Source: Blastocatellia bacterium (GTDB lineage Bacteria > Acidobacteriota > Blastocatellia > UBA7656 > JADIYM01). From it: a stretch of DNA of 64,000 nucleotides. The notes under the pieces are model-generated. The model saw only the letters and a program-made list of their open reading frames with translations, had not been told where the DNA came from and did no database searches. Positions 8,950 through 17,785 of this stretch are shown here, in pieces (positions within the stretch are counted from its first letter, which is position 1; each line of letters begins with the position of its first letter). The DNA is taken from NCBI GenBank assembly GCA_016705245.1, contig JADIYM010000022.1, positions 5,596 to 69,595 on the forward strand, in the 5' to 3' direction. The position numbers and the translations under genes are program-made.

Positions 8950-9695
8950 TCGTGAGCACACGCATATCCACGGCCGTTTGCGCCATCGTGGCGTGCGCCG
9001 CGATGCTCTCGACGGGCTGCTCGCGCCGGACCGTTCTGGAGAAGCTCCCGCGCCGGGAGGCGGACCGCTGCTCCGTCGCACTCCGGGCGGCTGGACTGGA
9101 TGCTTCGATCGAGGGCGCCGGCGACGAATCGTCGGTGACCGTCGGAGGCGATGACGCCGACTATCGCACCGCACTCCACGTCCTCGACGACCACAGCCTT
9201 CCGCGCCGCGCCGCGCCCGGATTCGAGGCCGAGGGCGGATCGCTCATCCCGAGCCCGTCCGAAGAGCGCGCACGCTACATCAAGGGACTCTCCGGCGAAA
9301 TAGAAACGTTGCTCGAAAGCATCGACGGCGTCGTGACCGCCGAGGCCCTCGTAAGCCTTCCGGAGCGGCGCCCCCTGTCGCCCGGCTCAGAACCGGCCTC
9401 GGCGTCGGTGGTGCTCTCATACGCCGGCGCCGAGTGTCCCGTCGCCGAATACGAGGTCCGCGACATCGTCGTCCGCAGCATCGGCGCGGATGTCTCGGCC
9501 GATCGCGTTTCCGTCGTCGCGAAGCCCGTCACCCGGTCCTCGCCGTCTCCGCCGGTGATTCGCTACGAGCGCGACCGAACCGTCGAGCTCGCGTTTCTGG
9601 CGTGCGTGCTGCTTCTCGCCGCGTTCGAAGGCGCGACGGTGTGGCGGCTGCGTGTTCAGCGCCGTTCGATGGCGAAGGCGGACGTCCATGTCTGA
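8946..9695 (+). CDS. sctJ: Type III secretion inner-membrane ring lipoprotein SctJ
   Basis: 249 residues. A signal sequence ends in lipobox LSTGC with Cys at about residue 25. Two ring-building motif domains follow (first about 28-80; second about 105-180 containing YIKGLSGEIETLLESIDGVV and SASVVLSY), then a single C-terminal membrane helix, LAFLACVLLLAAFEGATVW, and a short basic tail. This is the YscJ/PrgK/HrcJ layout; flagellar FliF would be about twice as long with two membrane helices. This marks the system as injectisome-type. GTG start at 8946 overlaps sctI; a GTG at 8952 is possible. Confidence 0.9.
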   Translation: MIVSTRISTAVCAIVACAAMLSTGCSRRTVLEKLPRREADRCSVALRAAGLDASIEGAGDESSVTVGGDDADYRTALHVLDDHSLPRRAAPGFEAEGGSLIPSPSEERARYIKGLSGEIETLLESIDGVVTAEALVSLPERRPLSPGSEPASASVVLSYAGAECPVAEYEVRDIVVRSIGADVSADRVSVVAKPVTRSSPSPPVIRYERDRTVELAFLACVLLLAAFEGATVWRLRVQRRSMAKADVHV

Positions 9696-10347
9696 GCAAC
9701 GTCCAGACGTCGTCGCGTTGCTCGATCTCGCCGAGTCGGCGAGTGACGAGCGCCTCCGTCGGCGGTCCCTCGACCGTCTCGCCGGCGCTATCGCCGATGC
9801 ACCCGCTCGCAAGGTCGACACTCTTCGAGGCACGAGCGTCGTCGTGGAACGCTTTCTCGACCGACTTTGCCACGCGGGCATACCAGCCGCCCCCCGCAAC
9901 CTCGATCCCGGTGCGGTCGCGCTTGGACGCGGCCTCGTGCGTCTAGGCGCGAATTCCCTTCACCGTATTGCGGATGATCTCGGCGTCGTCGAAGCCGCCT
10001 TGCTCATCCGATCGCTCGATCGGCCGGCATCCGCCGAGATCGTCCGCTCGCTCGAGTCTGGCCGCGATCGTCTCGAGACGCTCGCGAAGCTCACTCCGGT
10101 CGCAACGCCCGACCGGGTTGCTGGCTCGTTGCGGCGATTCTCGATGCTGTCGCGTCGCGGCTTCCTCGGGGCTGCGCTGACCTCGGCACTGGGTCGATCG
10201 CTCGTGGCGACCCTTCTGACACTGGCCGAGCCCGACGTGGCTGCGTCGATCGCGATCCGCCTGCCCATGGCAGCGGTCGATGAGTCGACGATCGACAAGG
10301 CGTGGCTGCCCGTCGCGGCAGCGGTGGCCGCGCAGTGCAAATCCTGA
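9688..10347 (+). CDS. Type III secretion operon protein in the SctK position
   Basis: 219 residues; ATG at 9688 overlaps the sctJ stop by 8 bases. It is soluble, helical and rich in Arg and Leu, with no membrane segment and no motif I recognise. It lies between sctJ and sctL, exactly where yscK (a sorting-platform adaptor linking SctQ to the ring) sits in canonical operons. SctK proteins diverge strongly, so a sorting-platform role is inferred from position only. Confidence 0.6.
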   Translation: MSEQRPDVVALLDLAESASDERLRRRSLDRLAGAIADAPARKVDTLRGTSVVVERFLDRLCHAGIPAAPRNLDPGAVALGRGLVRLGANSLHRIADDLGVVEAALLIRSLDRPASAEIVRSLESGRDRLETLAKLTPVATPDRVAGSLRRFSMLSRRGFLGAALTSALGRSLVATLLTLAEPDVAASIAIRLPMAAVDESTIDKAWLPVAAAVAAQCKS

Positions 10348-10364
10348 CCGAGGGACGAAGAACC

Positions 10365-10999
10365 ATGCGAATCGACATCATCAAGGCACCGAATGCTGGA
10401 ATGCGCCAGTTGGACTCGGCGTCGACCGCGCGGCTCCTGACCGCCGCTCGGCAGGCTGCGGATCGGGAGGTCGAAGCCCTCCTCGATGCTGCTCGACGAG
10501 AGGCGGACAGGCTCGTCGCCGACGCACACATCGATGCGGAGAGGATTGCCGCGCGCGTCAGAGATGCCGCCGATCGCCAGGGTGCCCAGCGGTGGGTCGA
10601 CGCCTCGGTTGCCTTCGCTCGGGTCCGGCAGGCATCAACTGCCACGATCGAGCGCGAGGCTCTCGAGCTCGCCGTCGAGATCGCCCGGCGCATTGTCGGC
10701 GACCACGTTTCCGCGTCGGCGGAGGCTTGGGCAGACCTCGTGGCCCGGACGTGCGAGCGCCTGCGTCGCGACGCCAGGCTCATAGTTCGACATTCGGCGG
10801 ACGACGCCGACCGCATCCACGTCGCCATCGAGCGGCTGTCGGCGTTTCGCGAGGTCGCCTTCGAACTCGATGCGTCCCTGCCGCCGGCGACTGCACGGCC
10901 GAATGCGCCGGCGTCCGCGTCGACGCGAGACTCGACGTGCAACTCGCGGCGATCGAGCAGGTGCTCGTGGGCGCTTCGCAACAGGAGGACTTGTCGTGA
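10365..10999 (+). CDS. sctL: Type III secretion stator SctL, one-base frame break
   Basis: Begins MRIDIIKAPNAGMRQLDS and continues as a long charged helix (AARQAADREVEALLDAARRE) typical of SctL/FliH, the stator that holds the ATPase. At about 10882 one base is missing: the frame before reads FELDASLP and the frame after reads AGDCTAECAGVRVDARLDVQ then LAAIEQVL, the usual SctL/FliH C-terminal signature. Restored length is about 211 residues, ending at the TGA at 10997-10999 that overlaps sctN. A consensus indel in a C/G run is the simplest explanation. Family call is strong after repair. Confidence 0.82.
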
Positions 11000-12390
11000 G
11001 CGGCTTCTCGGCTCGTCCATATCTTGACCGGCTCTCCGGCTCGCAGACCGTCGAGCTCAACGGCAGGATTCGCAGCGCCGTAGGCCTCGTCGTGCGAGCG
11101 GCGCTCCCAGAAACGTGGATTGGCGAGCTCTGCGAGATCCGGACGCAGCCCGGGGCCTCGCCGCTCCTCGCGGAAGTCGTCGGCTTTCGCGGCGACGAGG
11201 CGCTCCTGATGCCGCTCGGCGAGCTTCGTCACGTCGGCACGTCGAGTCTCGTCCGTCGCCTTGATCGTTCGTTGACGGTTCGCGTCGGAGACGGACTCGT
11301 CGGTCGTGTTCTCGACGGACTTGGCCGCCCCGCCGACGGCCGGCCCATCACCGGAATGCTGGTGGACCGTCCGGTCCACGCGGCGCCGCCTCAGCCGCTT
11401 TCGCGCGCGCCGATCTCGGAGCCGTTCGCAACCGGCGTACGAGCGATCGACGGAAGTCTCACCATGGGCGAGGGCCAGCGCGTCGGCGTCTTTGCCGGCG
11501 CCGGAGTTGGAAAGAGCACGCTCCTCGGGATGATCGCCCGAAACGCGTCCGCCGATATCGTGGTCATCGGACTGATCGGCGAGCGCGGCCGCGAAGTCCG
11601 CGAGTTCCTCGAGCTCGATCTCGGGCCGCGGGGAATGGAGCGATCGATCGCCGTCGTCGCAACGAGCGATCAGCCGGCCCTGGTGCGAATGCACGCCGCG
11701 TACGTGGCAACGGCCGTAGCGGAGCACTTTCGCGCCGAGGGAATGCGCGTGCTCCTGCTCATGGATTCCGTGACGCGATTCGCACGGGCACTGCGCGAGG
11801 TCGGACTGGCCGCGGGCGAGCCTCCGGCGCGCGCCGGGTATCCGCCGTCGGTCTTCGCGGAGTTGCCACGACTCCTCGAGCGCGCCGGGACCGACACACG
11901 CGGATCGATCACTGCGGTCTACACGGTGCTCGTCGAGGGCGACGACCACAACGAACCGGTCGCCGACGAGACCCGGTCGATCCTCGACGGTCACATCGTG
12001 CTCTCGGCCGAACGGGCGCGTCGCGGAGCGTTTCCGGCAATCGAAATTGCGCGCAGCGCAAGCCGCGTGATGTCGCGCGTCGCGACCTCGTCGCACATCG
12101 ACGCGGCGAGGCACGTTCGCGCACTCCTCGCGGCGTACGAGCGCGAGCGCGACCTCATCCTGCTCGGCGCGTATGAAACCGGCACCGACGCCCTCGTCGA
12201 CGAGGCAGTGGCGAAGGTCGTCTCGATCGAGGACTTCCTCGCGCAACGGCCCGACGAGAACGTTCCGCTGGCTGCGAGCACGGCTGCGGTTGAGGCGTTC
12301 GCCGAGCCGCTCGAGCTTCCATCCTCCGAGGGCGATCAGGAGGCGAACGACGAGTGGGACGACGACGACTTTGAGAGGGACGACGAATGA
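10996..12390 (+). CDS. sctN: Type III secretion ATPase SctN
   Basis: 464 residues from the GTG at 10996, inside the sctL stop (GTGA). Walker A GAGVGKST at about 168-175, catalytic-Glu segment GLIGERGREVREF at about 192-204, Walker B RVLLLMDSVTRFA at about 251-263, then GYPPSVFAELPRLLERAG: all hallmarks of the SctN/FliI hexameric ATPase that unfolds and releases export cargo at the cytosolic face. An unusual acidic C-terminal tail (DEWDDDDFERDDE) extends past the normal end and may bind a basic partner such as SctO. All catalytic residues are present. Confidence 0.95.
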   Translation: MSGFSARPYLDRLSGSQTVELNGRIRSAVGLVVRAALPETWIGELCEIRTQPGASPLLAEVVGFRGDEALLMPLGELRHVGTSSLVRRLDRSLTVRVGDGLVGRVLDGLGRPADGRPITGMLVDRPVHAAPPQPLSRAPISEPFATGVRAIDGSLTMGEGQRVGVFAGAGVGKSTLLGMIARNASADIVVIGLIGERGREVREFLELDLGPRGMERSIAVVATSDQPALVRMHAAYVATAVAEHFRAEGMRVLLLMDSVTRFARALREVGLAAGEPPARAGYPPSVFAELPRLLERAGTDTRGSITAVYTVLVEGDDHNEPVADETRSILDGHIVLSAERARRGAFPAIEIARSASRVMSRVATSSHIDAARHVRALLAAYERERDLILLGAYETGTDALVDEAVAKVVSIEDFLAQRPDENVPLAASTAAVEAFAEPLELPSSEGDQEANDEWDDDDFERDDE

Positions 12391-12887
12391 CCCGATCGAC
12401 CTACCGACTCGAGCCGCTCGTCAGACTGAGCGAGCGCGGTTCTCGAATCGCCCGCCGCCGCCTCGCTGCAGCGTCGCGCGATGTGACGGCCTGTCGCGGG
12501 ATCGTCGACCGGAATGACGCGCGAATGGCGAGGGCCGTCGAGCGCGCACGAGAGGCAGCGCAAACGCGCCCGGTCGATGCGCCTTCGATTCGCACCGTAG
12601 CCGCGGGGCGCGCCACGGCGCTTGCCGACGAGGCGCACGCGGCTCGTGATAGCGCGGAGCGGGCGCGGCAGCGGCTCGAGCGGGCGGCGGTCGAATTCTG
12701 TCACGCACTCGCCGAGGCGCGGCAGGCCGAGTGCGACGCGAGTCTTCAGCGTTCCGTCCGCGAGCGTGCACTCGTCATCGTGCGTCTTCGTGCTCGCCGC
12801 CGGGCCGAGCGACGCGAGAGCGAGCGTGCTCTCGAGACCTGGGCCGCGTCGAGGCGCGCCGCCGTCGAGGGCCGCGATGCGAGTTGA
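12387..12887 (+). CDS. sctO: Type III secretion stalk protein SctO
   Basis: 166 residues, ATG overlapping the sctN stop (ATGA). Almost wholly a two-helix coiled coil rich in Arg, Ala and Glu, as in YscO/FliJ, which inserts into the ATPase hexamer and couples it to SctV. The place directly after sctN is diagnostic. Sequence identity across the family is low, so the evidence is coiled-coil character, length and position. Confidence 0.78.
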   Translation: MTRSTYRLEPLVRLSERGSRIARRRLAAASRDVTACRGIVDRNDARMARAVERAREAAQTRPVDAPSIRTVAAGRATALADEAHAARDSAERARQRLERAAVEFCHALAEARQAECDASLQRSVRERALVIVRLRARRRAERRESERALETWAASRRAAVEGRDAS

Positions 12888-13386
12888 CTCGATCAGGACC
12901 GAGTCGCCGGTGGACAACACCCCGGTCGAGCAGTCACCGGTTCGCGGCTCGCGATTCCGCGTCGTGCTCCGGAAGTCGCGACGGGTCGCCCGATACCCGG
13001 GAGGGCCTTCGGAACCGCCACCACCGCCGGCCCCGCCGTTCGGCTTCTTGCCGCAGCGCGCCGACGCGGCCGCGAGCATTGCGCCACCGCGCGGTCTCGA
13101 GCGCGTCGCTCGCGCGGATGGCGCGCTTCAGGCGGTGCCAAACGCGAACGGGCTGCGCGCAACGCTCGGGGTGACGACGCACGGAGCCGTCGACCTGACG
13201 GTTCGGGCTGGCGGCGACGGCGTGCTCATCTCGATGGCAGCAGCGCCGATTCTCGCCGAACGGCTCGCGGTGGCTTCCGGGACGCTCGGCCGAAGGCTCT
13301 CGCATCTCTCACTGCGGGCGCGCTCGATACGCGTGACGTCGGTGGCCAGCGAACCGGCTCCCGAATCCGGAGGCGCAAAGCGATGA
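12877..13386 (+). CDS. sctP: Type III secretion needle-length/substrate-switch protein, SctP-like
   Basis: 169 residues starting MRVDSIRTESPVDNTPVEQS, overlapping sctO by 11 bases. The N-terminal half is disordered with a Pro run (PSEPPPPPAPPFGF). The C-terminal half (about 95-155) has alternating beta strands and a helix: LRATLGVTTHGAVDLTVRAG, then GVLISMAAAPILAERLA. This resembles the globular switch domain of SctP/FliK. Its position between sctO and sctQ matches yscO-P-Q. It is short for a ruler protein, which would predict a short needle if length scales as in Yersinia. Confidence 0.65.
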   Translation: MRVDSIRTESPVDNTPVEQSPVRGSRFRVVLRKSRRVARYPGGPSEPPPPPAPPFGFLPQRADAAASIAPPRGLERVARADGALQAVPNANGLRATLGVTTHGAVDLTVRAGGDGVLISMAAAPILAERLAVASGTLGRRLSHLSLRARSIRVTSVASEPAPESGGAKR

Positions 13387-14795
13387 CGACGAGCGCGACG
13401 ACTCTCCATCTTGCCGGTGTCGAGCGCGATGCTGTGACGGTCGGCGGCGTCCGAACTGTTCCCCGACTTCCGAGCGGACTTGCGGCGCGAGCCGCAAGAT
13501 CGGCTCACGAGTCCATCGCGCGCGTTGTGCCGGCAACGGCGCGCCCCGCGATTCTCCTCGACTGGGACTGCGGCTCGAGCCGACTCGAACCGGACTCGGT
13601 CGAGTGCGGCTCCGATCTTGCAGACGAACTCGGACGCGACATCGCCATCCACCGCGGCCGGGAGGGTGGCCGGCTCGTCGTGCAGGACGAAGGTCCGGCA
13701 TGTCTGAACGGGTGGCCGCTCCAGCGTGATGTGCCGCACTTGCTGGGACACGGTGACGTCATTCGTCTCGGCGATCATCTGCTGGCGGTTCGCTGCGATC
13801 CCCCCATTCGATCGCTCATCGAGGTGGGCTCGGCAACGGCGGCGGCTCCCCCGAGCGACGTCGCCACGGGATTTCGCCTTGCACTCGAGCCGGGCGGCGA
13901 ACCCTTCGAGATGCGGTGCGATGCGTCGATCACGCGGGCGCTGCTTTCGCTGGTGCTCAGGCACGACGCGGATCGTCCGTTCGATCCGACGGTCCTCGGA
14001 GAGTTGGAACGGGCGACGCTCGACTGGCTCGTGCATCGGATCGCCGACCGCGTCTCGGCCGACGTATTCGGATCCCGCATCGCAATTCGTCCCGCCGCGC
14101 CGGGATCAGTGCCCGACGTCTGGGCTTCGGCTGCCGTTCGCGTCGGAAGCATTCACGGGGCCGTCTGGCTGGGAACGAGTCGACGGGGACTCGAGGCCAT
14201 CGCCCACGCCCTCGACGCCGTTGCGCGACAGCAGCTCGCCTGGCATCCGGCGATCGACGGCATCCACGTCACGTTATCGGCGCGAGTCGATCTCGGCACA
14301 GTTCCCGGGTTGACGGTCGCGACACTGGCGGCCGGCGATGTGATCGCGGCACGCGAAATCGACTGGCTCGGCACAGGGGGCTGGGCGAGCCGGGGTCGGC
14401 TCGCGCTCTCCGGCGCTGAGACCACGGCGGCGGCGGCGCATTTCGAGATCGACGACAGCGGTCGGGTTCTCGCGACGATGACGACTCGCGACTACGAGAG
14501 TGGAGGTGACGAGATGAGGAGCACGGTCGCAGCGCAAGCTGCCGCAATCGACGAGGGTCCCTTTCGCGACGCCCTCGATGCCATCGGCGTCGTGGTCGCC
14601 GTCGAGATCGCCCGGAAGCGAATCCGACTCTCGGAGGCGCTCGCCATCTCGACGGGCGACGTCATGGATCTTGGCGCCCCGGTTTCCGCCGGCGTTTCAC
14701 TGCTCATCGACGGGGCGCCCATCGCTCGCGGCGAGCTCGTCGATGTCGACGGCACCCTCGGTGTACGAATCATCGCGACCGGTGGCCGCCGATGA
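13383..14795 (+). CDS. sctQ: Type III secretion sorting-platform/C-ring protein SctQ with FHA-like N-terminus
   Basis: 470 residues, longer than the usual 300-350. The C-terminus (about 400-466) is a SpoA domain: DAIGVVVAVEIARKRIRLSE, then VMDLGAPVSAGVSLLIDGAP and ELVDVDGTLGVRII. The N-terminus (about 85-137) contains CLNGWPLQ then GHGDVIRLGDHLLAVRC, which is the second half of a forkhead-associated fold (NG-x-x-L, GD-x-I-x-LG). SctQ forms the cytosolic sorting platform. The FHA-like segment is an unusual addition and matches the FHA-like gene at the end of the operon. Confidence 0.85.
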   Translation: MTTSATTLHLAGVERDAVTVGGVRTVPRLPSGLAARAARSAHESIARVVPATARPAILLDWDCGSSRLEPDSVECGSDLADELGRDIAIHRGREGGRLVVQDEGPACLNGWPLQRDVPHLLGHGDVIRLGDHLLAVRCDPPIRSLIEVGSATAAAPPSDVATGFRLALEPGGEPFEMRCDASITRALLSLVLRHDADRPFDPTVLGELERATLDWLVHRIADRVSADVFGSRIAIRPAAPGSVPDVWASAAVRVGSIHGAVWLGTSRRGLEAIAHALDAVARQQLAWHPAIDGIHVTLSARVDLGTVPGLTVATLAAGDVIAAREIDWLGTGGWASRGRLALSGAETTAAAAHFEIDDSGRVLATMTTRDYESGGDEMRSTVAAQAAAIDEGPFRDALDAIGVVVAVEIARKRIRLSEALAISTGDVMDLGAPVSAGVSLLIDGAPIARGELVDVDGTLGVRIIATGGRR

Positions 14796-16027
14796 TCGCC
14801 CGCATCGCATCGCCGGCCGTCGGCGTCGCGGCCGTCGCATTCGTGCTCGCACTCTCGCTCGCCACGAGTCCCGGACCGCTGACGGGCCTCGTGCTGCTTG
14901 CGCTGCTCGCCACGGCCGGCGTCGTCCTGGCGCGCGCGAGGGCTCGAGCGTCTGGACAGCCGCGAGCCGCCGTGGTCGAACGCGTCGGCGGATGCGGGCT
15001 CGGTCCGGGTGTCGCTGTGCACGCGGTGCGCGTCGGAGATCGCTTGCTCGTCGTCGGTGTCAGCGGCTCGTCGATCGCACTGCTCGACTCGACGCGTGTC
15101 GACGAGGCTCCGGGAGCCGAGCCGTGCGCCGAGAGCGACGCTGTCGGATCGGATACGCCGGTCGCATCGCTTCGCACGGCAGTTTGGCGAGGTGCCGGGA
15201 TCGGCCTCGTGCTCGCGATCGGACTTTCGTTCGCCGCCGGCGCCGCGTCCGCCGCGCAGCTCGATTCATCGCAGCAGGCCGCCGACCTCTCGTCGGGGGA
15301 CCGTCGCGCGCGCCCGTCGCGTCGCGGAGATCCCGAGCCGCAGGTCGCCGCCCCGCTCGAGCTGCCGCCCGCCGCTCCGGTCGAATTGCCGACGGTTGGA
15401 AACACGCCGCTCGGGCCGATGCTGTGGCTCGCCGCGCTCGCGATGCTCCCGTTCGCGCTAATGGGGCTTACGTCGTTCGTGAAGATCTCGGTGGTTCTTT
15501 CGCTGCTCCGCAGCGCTCTCGGAACGCCGCAGGTACCGTCCGATCCACTGCTCGCCGGCATCGCCCTGTCGCTGACGGCTTTCGTCATGGCACCGGTGGC
15601 CAACGAAGTCTGGGCACGTATCGGCGCGACGAACGCCGACCTCGCGACGGCCGGCGGAGTCCTGACCGCGGCGACGGCAGCCGCGCCGCCATTGCGCGGC
15701 TTTCTCGAGCGCAACGCACGTCCCGACGAGGTCGCGCTCTTCGTCAGCCTCTCGGCTCGCGACGGCCGCGCGGCGGCCGATCCAGGATCATTCGGCGTCC
15801 TCATTCCGGCGTTCGTGACGAGCGAGCTGCGCGAGGCGTTCGTCGCGGGATTCTTCCTCTTCATCCCGTTCCTCGTGGTGGATCTCGTCGTGTCGAACAT
15901 CCTCATGTCGATGGGCATGGTCATGGTGTCGCCGACGACCGTGTCGCTGCCGTTCAAGATCCTGCTCTTCGTGCTCGTGGACGGATGGCCTTTGCTCGCG
16001 AAGGCACTGGCGCTCAGCTATCACTGA
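14792..16027 (+). CDS. sctR: FliO-like domain fused to export-gate protein SctR
   Basis: 411 residues, about twice a normal SctR. Residues 28-105 look like FliO: a membrane helix (LTGLVLLALLATAGVVLARA), then VERVGGCGLGPGVAVHAVRV and GDRLLVVGVSGSSIALLDS. Residues about 132-156 resemble the cleavable signal peptide that starts FliP. Residues 205-411 are SctR/FliP proper: LPFALMGLTSFVKISVVLS, FLERNARPDEVALF, IPAFVTSELREAFVAGF and VSPTTVSLPFKILLFVL. SctR forms the export gate with SctS and SctT. FliO is an assembly factor known from flagella and normally absent from injectisomes. ATG overlaps the sctQ stop; no plausible internal start separates the parts. Confidence 0.93.
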   Translation: MIARIASPAVGVAAVAFVLALSLATSPGPLTGLVLLALLATAGVVLARARARASGQPRAAVVERVGGCGLGPGVAVHAVRVGDRLLVVGVSGSSIALLDSTRVDEAPGAEPCAESDAVGSDTPVASLRTAVWRGAGIGLVLAIGLSFAAGAASAAQLDSSQQAADLSSGDRRARPSRRGDPEPQVAAPLELPPAAPVELPTVGNTPLGPMLWLAALAMLPFALMGLTSFVKISVVLSLLRSALGTPQVPSDPLLAGIALSLTAFVMAPVANEVWARIGATNADLATAGGVLTAATAAAPPLRGFLERNARPDEVALFVSLSARDGRAAADPGSFGVLIPAFVTSELREAFVAGFFLFIPFLVVDLVVSNILMSMGMVMVSPTTVSLPFKILLFVLVDGWPLLAKALALSYH

Positions 16028-16039
16028 AGGAGGCCCTCG

Positions 16040-16303
16040 ATGGACGCCGTCGTCGTTCATGCGTGTCAACAGGCGTTGCTCGCCGTACTCATCCTCTCGG
16101 CGCCCGTCGCGCTGACTGCCGTCGCAGTCGGACTCGTCGTGAGCATCGTTCAGACTGCCACCCAGGTGCAGGAACAGACTCTTTCGTACGTTCCGAAGCT
16201 CGTAGCCGTCAGCGCGGTGCTCGCGGTAGCTGGACCGTGGATGCTCTCAGAGCTCGTCCGTCTGGCGACCGCGATGTTCGAACAGGTCGCGGTGGCGTGG
16301 TGA
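16040..16303 (+). CDS. sctS: Type III secretion export-gate protein SctS
   Basis: 87 residues with two membrane helices, the normal FliQ/SctS size. The conserved segment VGLVVSIVQTATQVQEQTLS followed by YVPKL is the family signature. A strong AAGGAGG lies before the ATG. Together with SctR and SctT it forms the helical export gate. The order R-S-T is canonical. Confidence 0.94.
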   Translation: MDAVVVHACQQALLAVLILSAPVALTAVAVGLVVSIVQTATQVQEQTLSYVPKLVAVSAVLAVAGPWMLSELVRLATAMFEQVAVAW

Positions 16304-17055
16304 CCGGCGCCGTCGACCAATGGCTCGGGATTTTTGCGCGCGTCGCGCCCGTCGTCGCGCTTCACCCGATCTTCGGAGGCCGCGGAGTGCCGGGAATGGT
16401 CAAGGCATCCGTCGCGGTGGTGCTCGCGACGGCGCTCTGGACCAATGGCTCCGCGAGAATCCCGACGGGCGGGAGAATGGCGCTCGTCGTCTCAGAAGCG
16501 GTCATCGGCCTTTCCGTCGCCGCAATTGGTGTCGCCGTCTTCGGCGCGATCGAATCGGCCGGGCGATTCGTCGACGATGCACGCGGAGCCAACTCGGCGA
16601 AACTGTTCGCGCCTCACGTCGAATCCTCGACCAGTCCGCTCGGCGCTCTCGACGCCACTGCGTCGCTCGCGCTCTTCTGGGCCGTCGGGCATCACGCCGT
16701 GCTTCTCTCGGCGCTTTCGGCGAGTTTCGATTCCGTGCCGCTTGGCGAGTGGCCGTCTGGACCTGTCTCAGATCGGACGGCGTGGCTGACGCTCGTGGTC
16801 GAGGCTGTCGGCTCACTTGCCCGGGCGGGCCTGTCGATGGCGGGGCCGGCGGCCGCGGCCACCGTAACAGTCGACGCCATCCTCGGCCTCGTCGGACGCA
16901 CGAGTCCGCAGGCGAACGTGTTCACCCTCAGCCTTCCGGCAAAACTCGTCGCGGCACTTGCAGTCACGGCGCTCGCGATGCCAGGGCGCGTCGCACACTG
17001 GGGCGAGGTTCTGATCCAGCACGACGCGTGGATTCGCGTGCTTCTCGGAGGATGA
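16300..17055 (+). CDS. sctT: Type III secretion export-gate protein SctT
   Basis: 251 residues from the GTG at 16300, which overlaps the sctS stop. About six to seven hydrophobic segments, with HPIFGGRGVPGMVKASVAVV near the start, GRFVDDARGANSAKLFAPHV in the middle and a family-like region DAILGLVGRTSPQANVFTLS then LPAKLVAAL in the second half. These match SctT/FliR, the gate subunit that seeds the complex. The frame is open far upstream, but the overlap with sctS and the family N-terminus fix this start. Confidence 0.9.
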   Translation: MTGAVDQWLGIFARVAPVVALHPIFGGRGVPGMVKASVAVVLATALWTNGSARIPTGGRMALVVSEAVIGLSVAAIGVAVFGAIESAGRFVDDARGANSAKLFAPHVESSTSPLGALDATASLALFWAVGHHAVLLSALSASFDSVPLGEWPSGPVSDRTAWLTLVVEAVGSLARAGLSMAGPAAAATVTVDAILGLVGRTSPQANVFTLSLPAKLVAALAVTALAMPGRVAHWGEVLIQHDAWIRVLLGG

Positions 17056-17056
17056 A

Positions 17057-17785
17057 GTGCTCTACGTGATTGCGGTCAACGCCCGCGGCGCCTCGAAGGT
17101 GTCCATGATCTGGCGCGACGATAGCGATGGGTCGCTCGTGCGAATCGGCGAACACCCAACCTGCGACCTGAGATTGTCCGGCGCCGGAATTGCGACGTGC
17201 GATCTCTGGTGTGAAGCCGACGGGTGGCGTGCGCGCCGTCCCGACGCTTCGGTGGCGAAACCATCGGATGGCGAATCGTTTCTCGTCGGTCCGTGGACCG
17301 TCGTGCTGCTTCTCGGCAGCGGAGAAGAGGCGCCCGCAATGGGCGAAGTGGGACGCTCGACGTGGGCGTCGCCGGTGCAGGATCCAAACGGTGGGTGCGG
17401 CGGTCCCGGGTTCGAGATCGACGGTCGGCGGCTCGCCGACGCTGGCCACGGACTGCCCGTACTACTCGGAGGTGGCGAAGGGTGCGCCGTTCGCATTCCG
17501 TGGACACGCGAAGCGTTTGCCGCGATCGTCCGCCGCCGCCGTGGCGAGACTCGCTGCTATCCGCTCGCCGGCACGTCGCTGACTCGCAACGGCCGGTCAA
17601 TCGATTGTCCCGAAACGCTGGCAGACGGCGATTTCCTGTCCCTTGCTGACGCGCCGGCCATTCGCTTCGTGGATCCGGACGAAGAGATCGATCGTCTGCT
17701 CGGAATTCTCCGGGGAGAGTCGGCGAGTCGCCCGTCGAACGAGGCTTCGAGGCCCGGACGTCGTCGCGAGCCCCCGCGGCTGTGA
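17057..17785 (+). CDS. FHA-like domain protein at the end of the secretion operon (possible SctD cytosolic part)
   Basis: 242 residues, GTG start two bases after the sctT stop. Residues about 28-75 (LVRIGEHPTCDLRLSGAGIA then CDLWCEADGWRAR) and about 118-215 (GRRLADAGHGLPVLLGGGEG, then SLTRNGRSIDCPETLADGDF) each look like FHA-type beta sandwiches. SctD (YscD) has an N-terminal FHA-like domain in the cytosol, then a membrane helix and periplasmic ring domains; here I see no membrane segment and the chain stops early. It is either a separate FHA adaptor of the sorting platform or a truncated SctD. No gene is convincing in 17786-18123, which holds a palindromic repeat. Confidence 0.62.
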   Translation: MLYVIAVNARGASKVSMIWRDDSDGSLVRIGEHPTCDLRLSGAGIATCDLWCEADGWRARRPDASVAKPSDGESFLVGPWTVVLLLGSGEEAPAMGEVGRSTWASPVQDPNGGCGGPGFEIDGRRLADAGHGLPVLLGGGEGCAVRIPWTREAFAAIVRRRRGETRCYPLAGTSLTRNGRSIDCPETLADGDFLSLADAPAIRFVDPDEEIDRLLGILRGESASRPSNEASRPGRRREPPRL

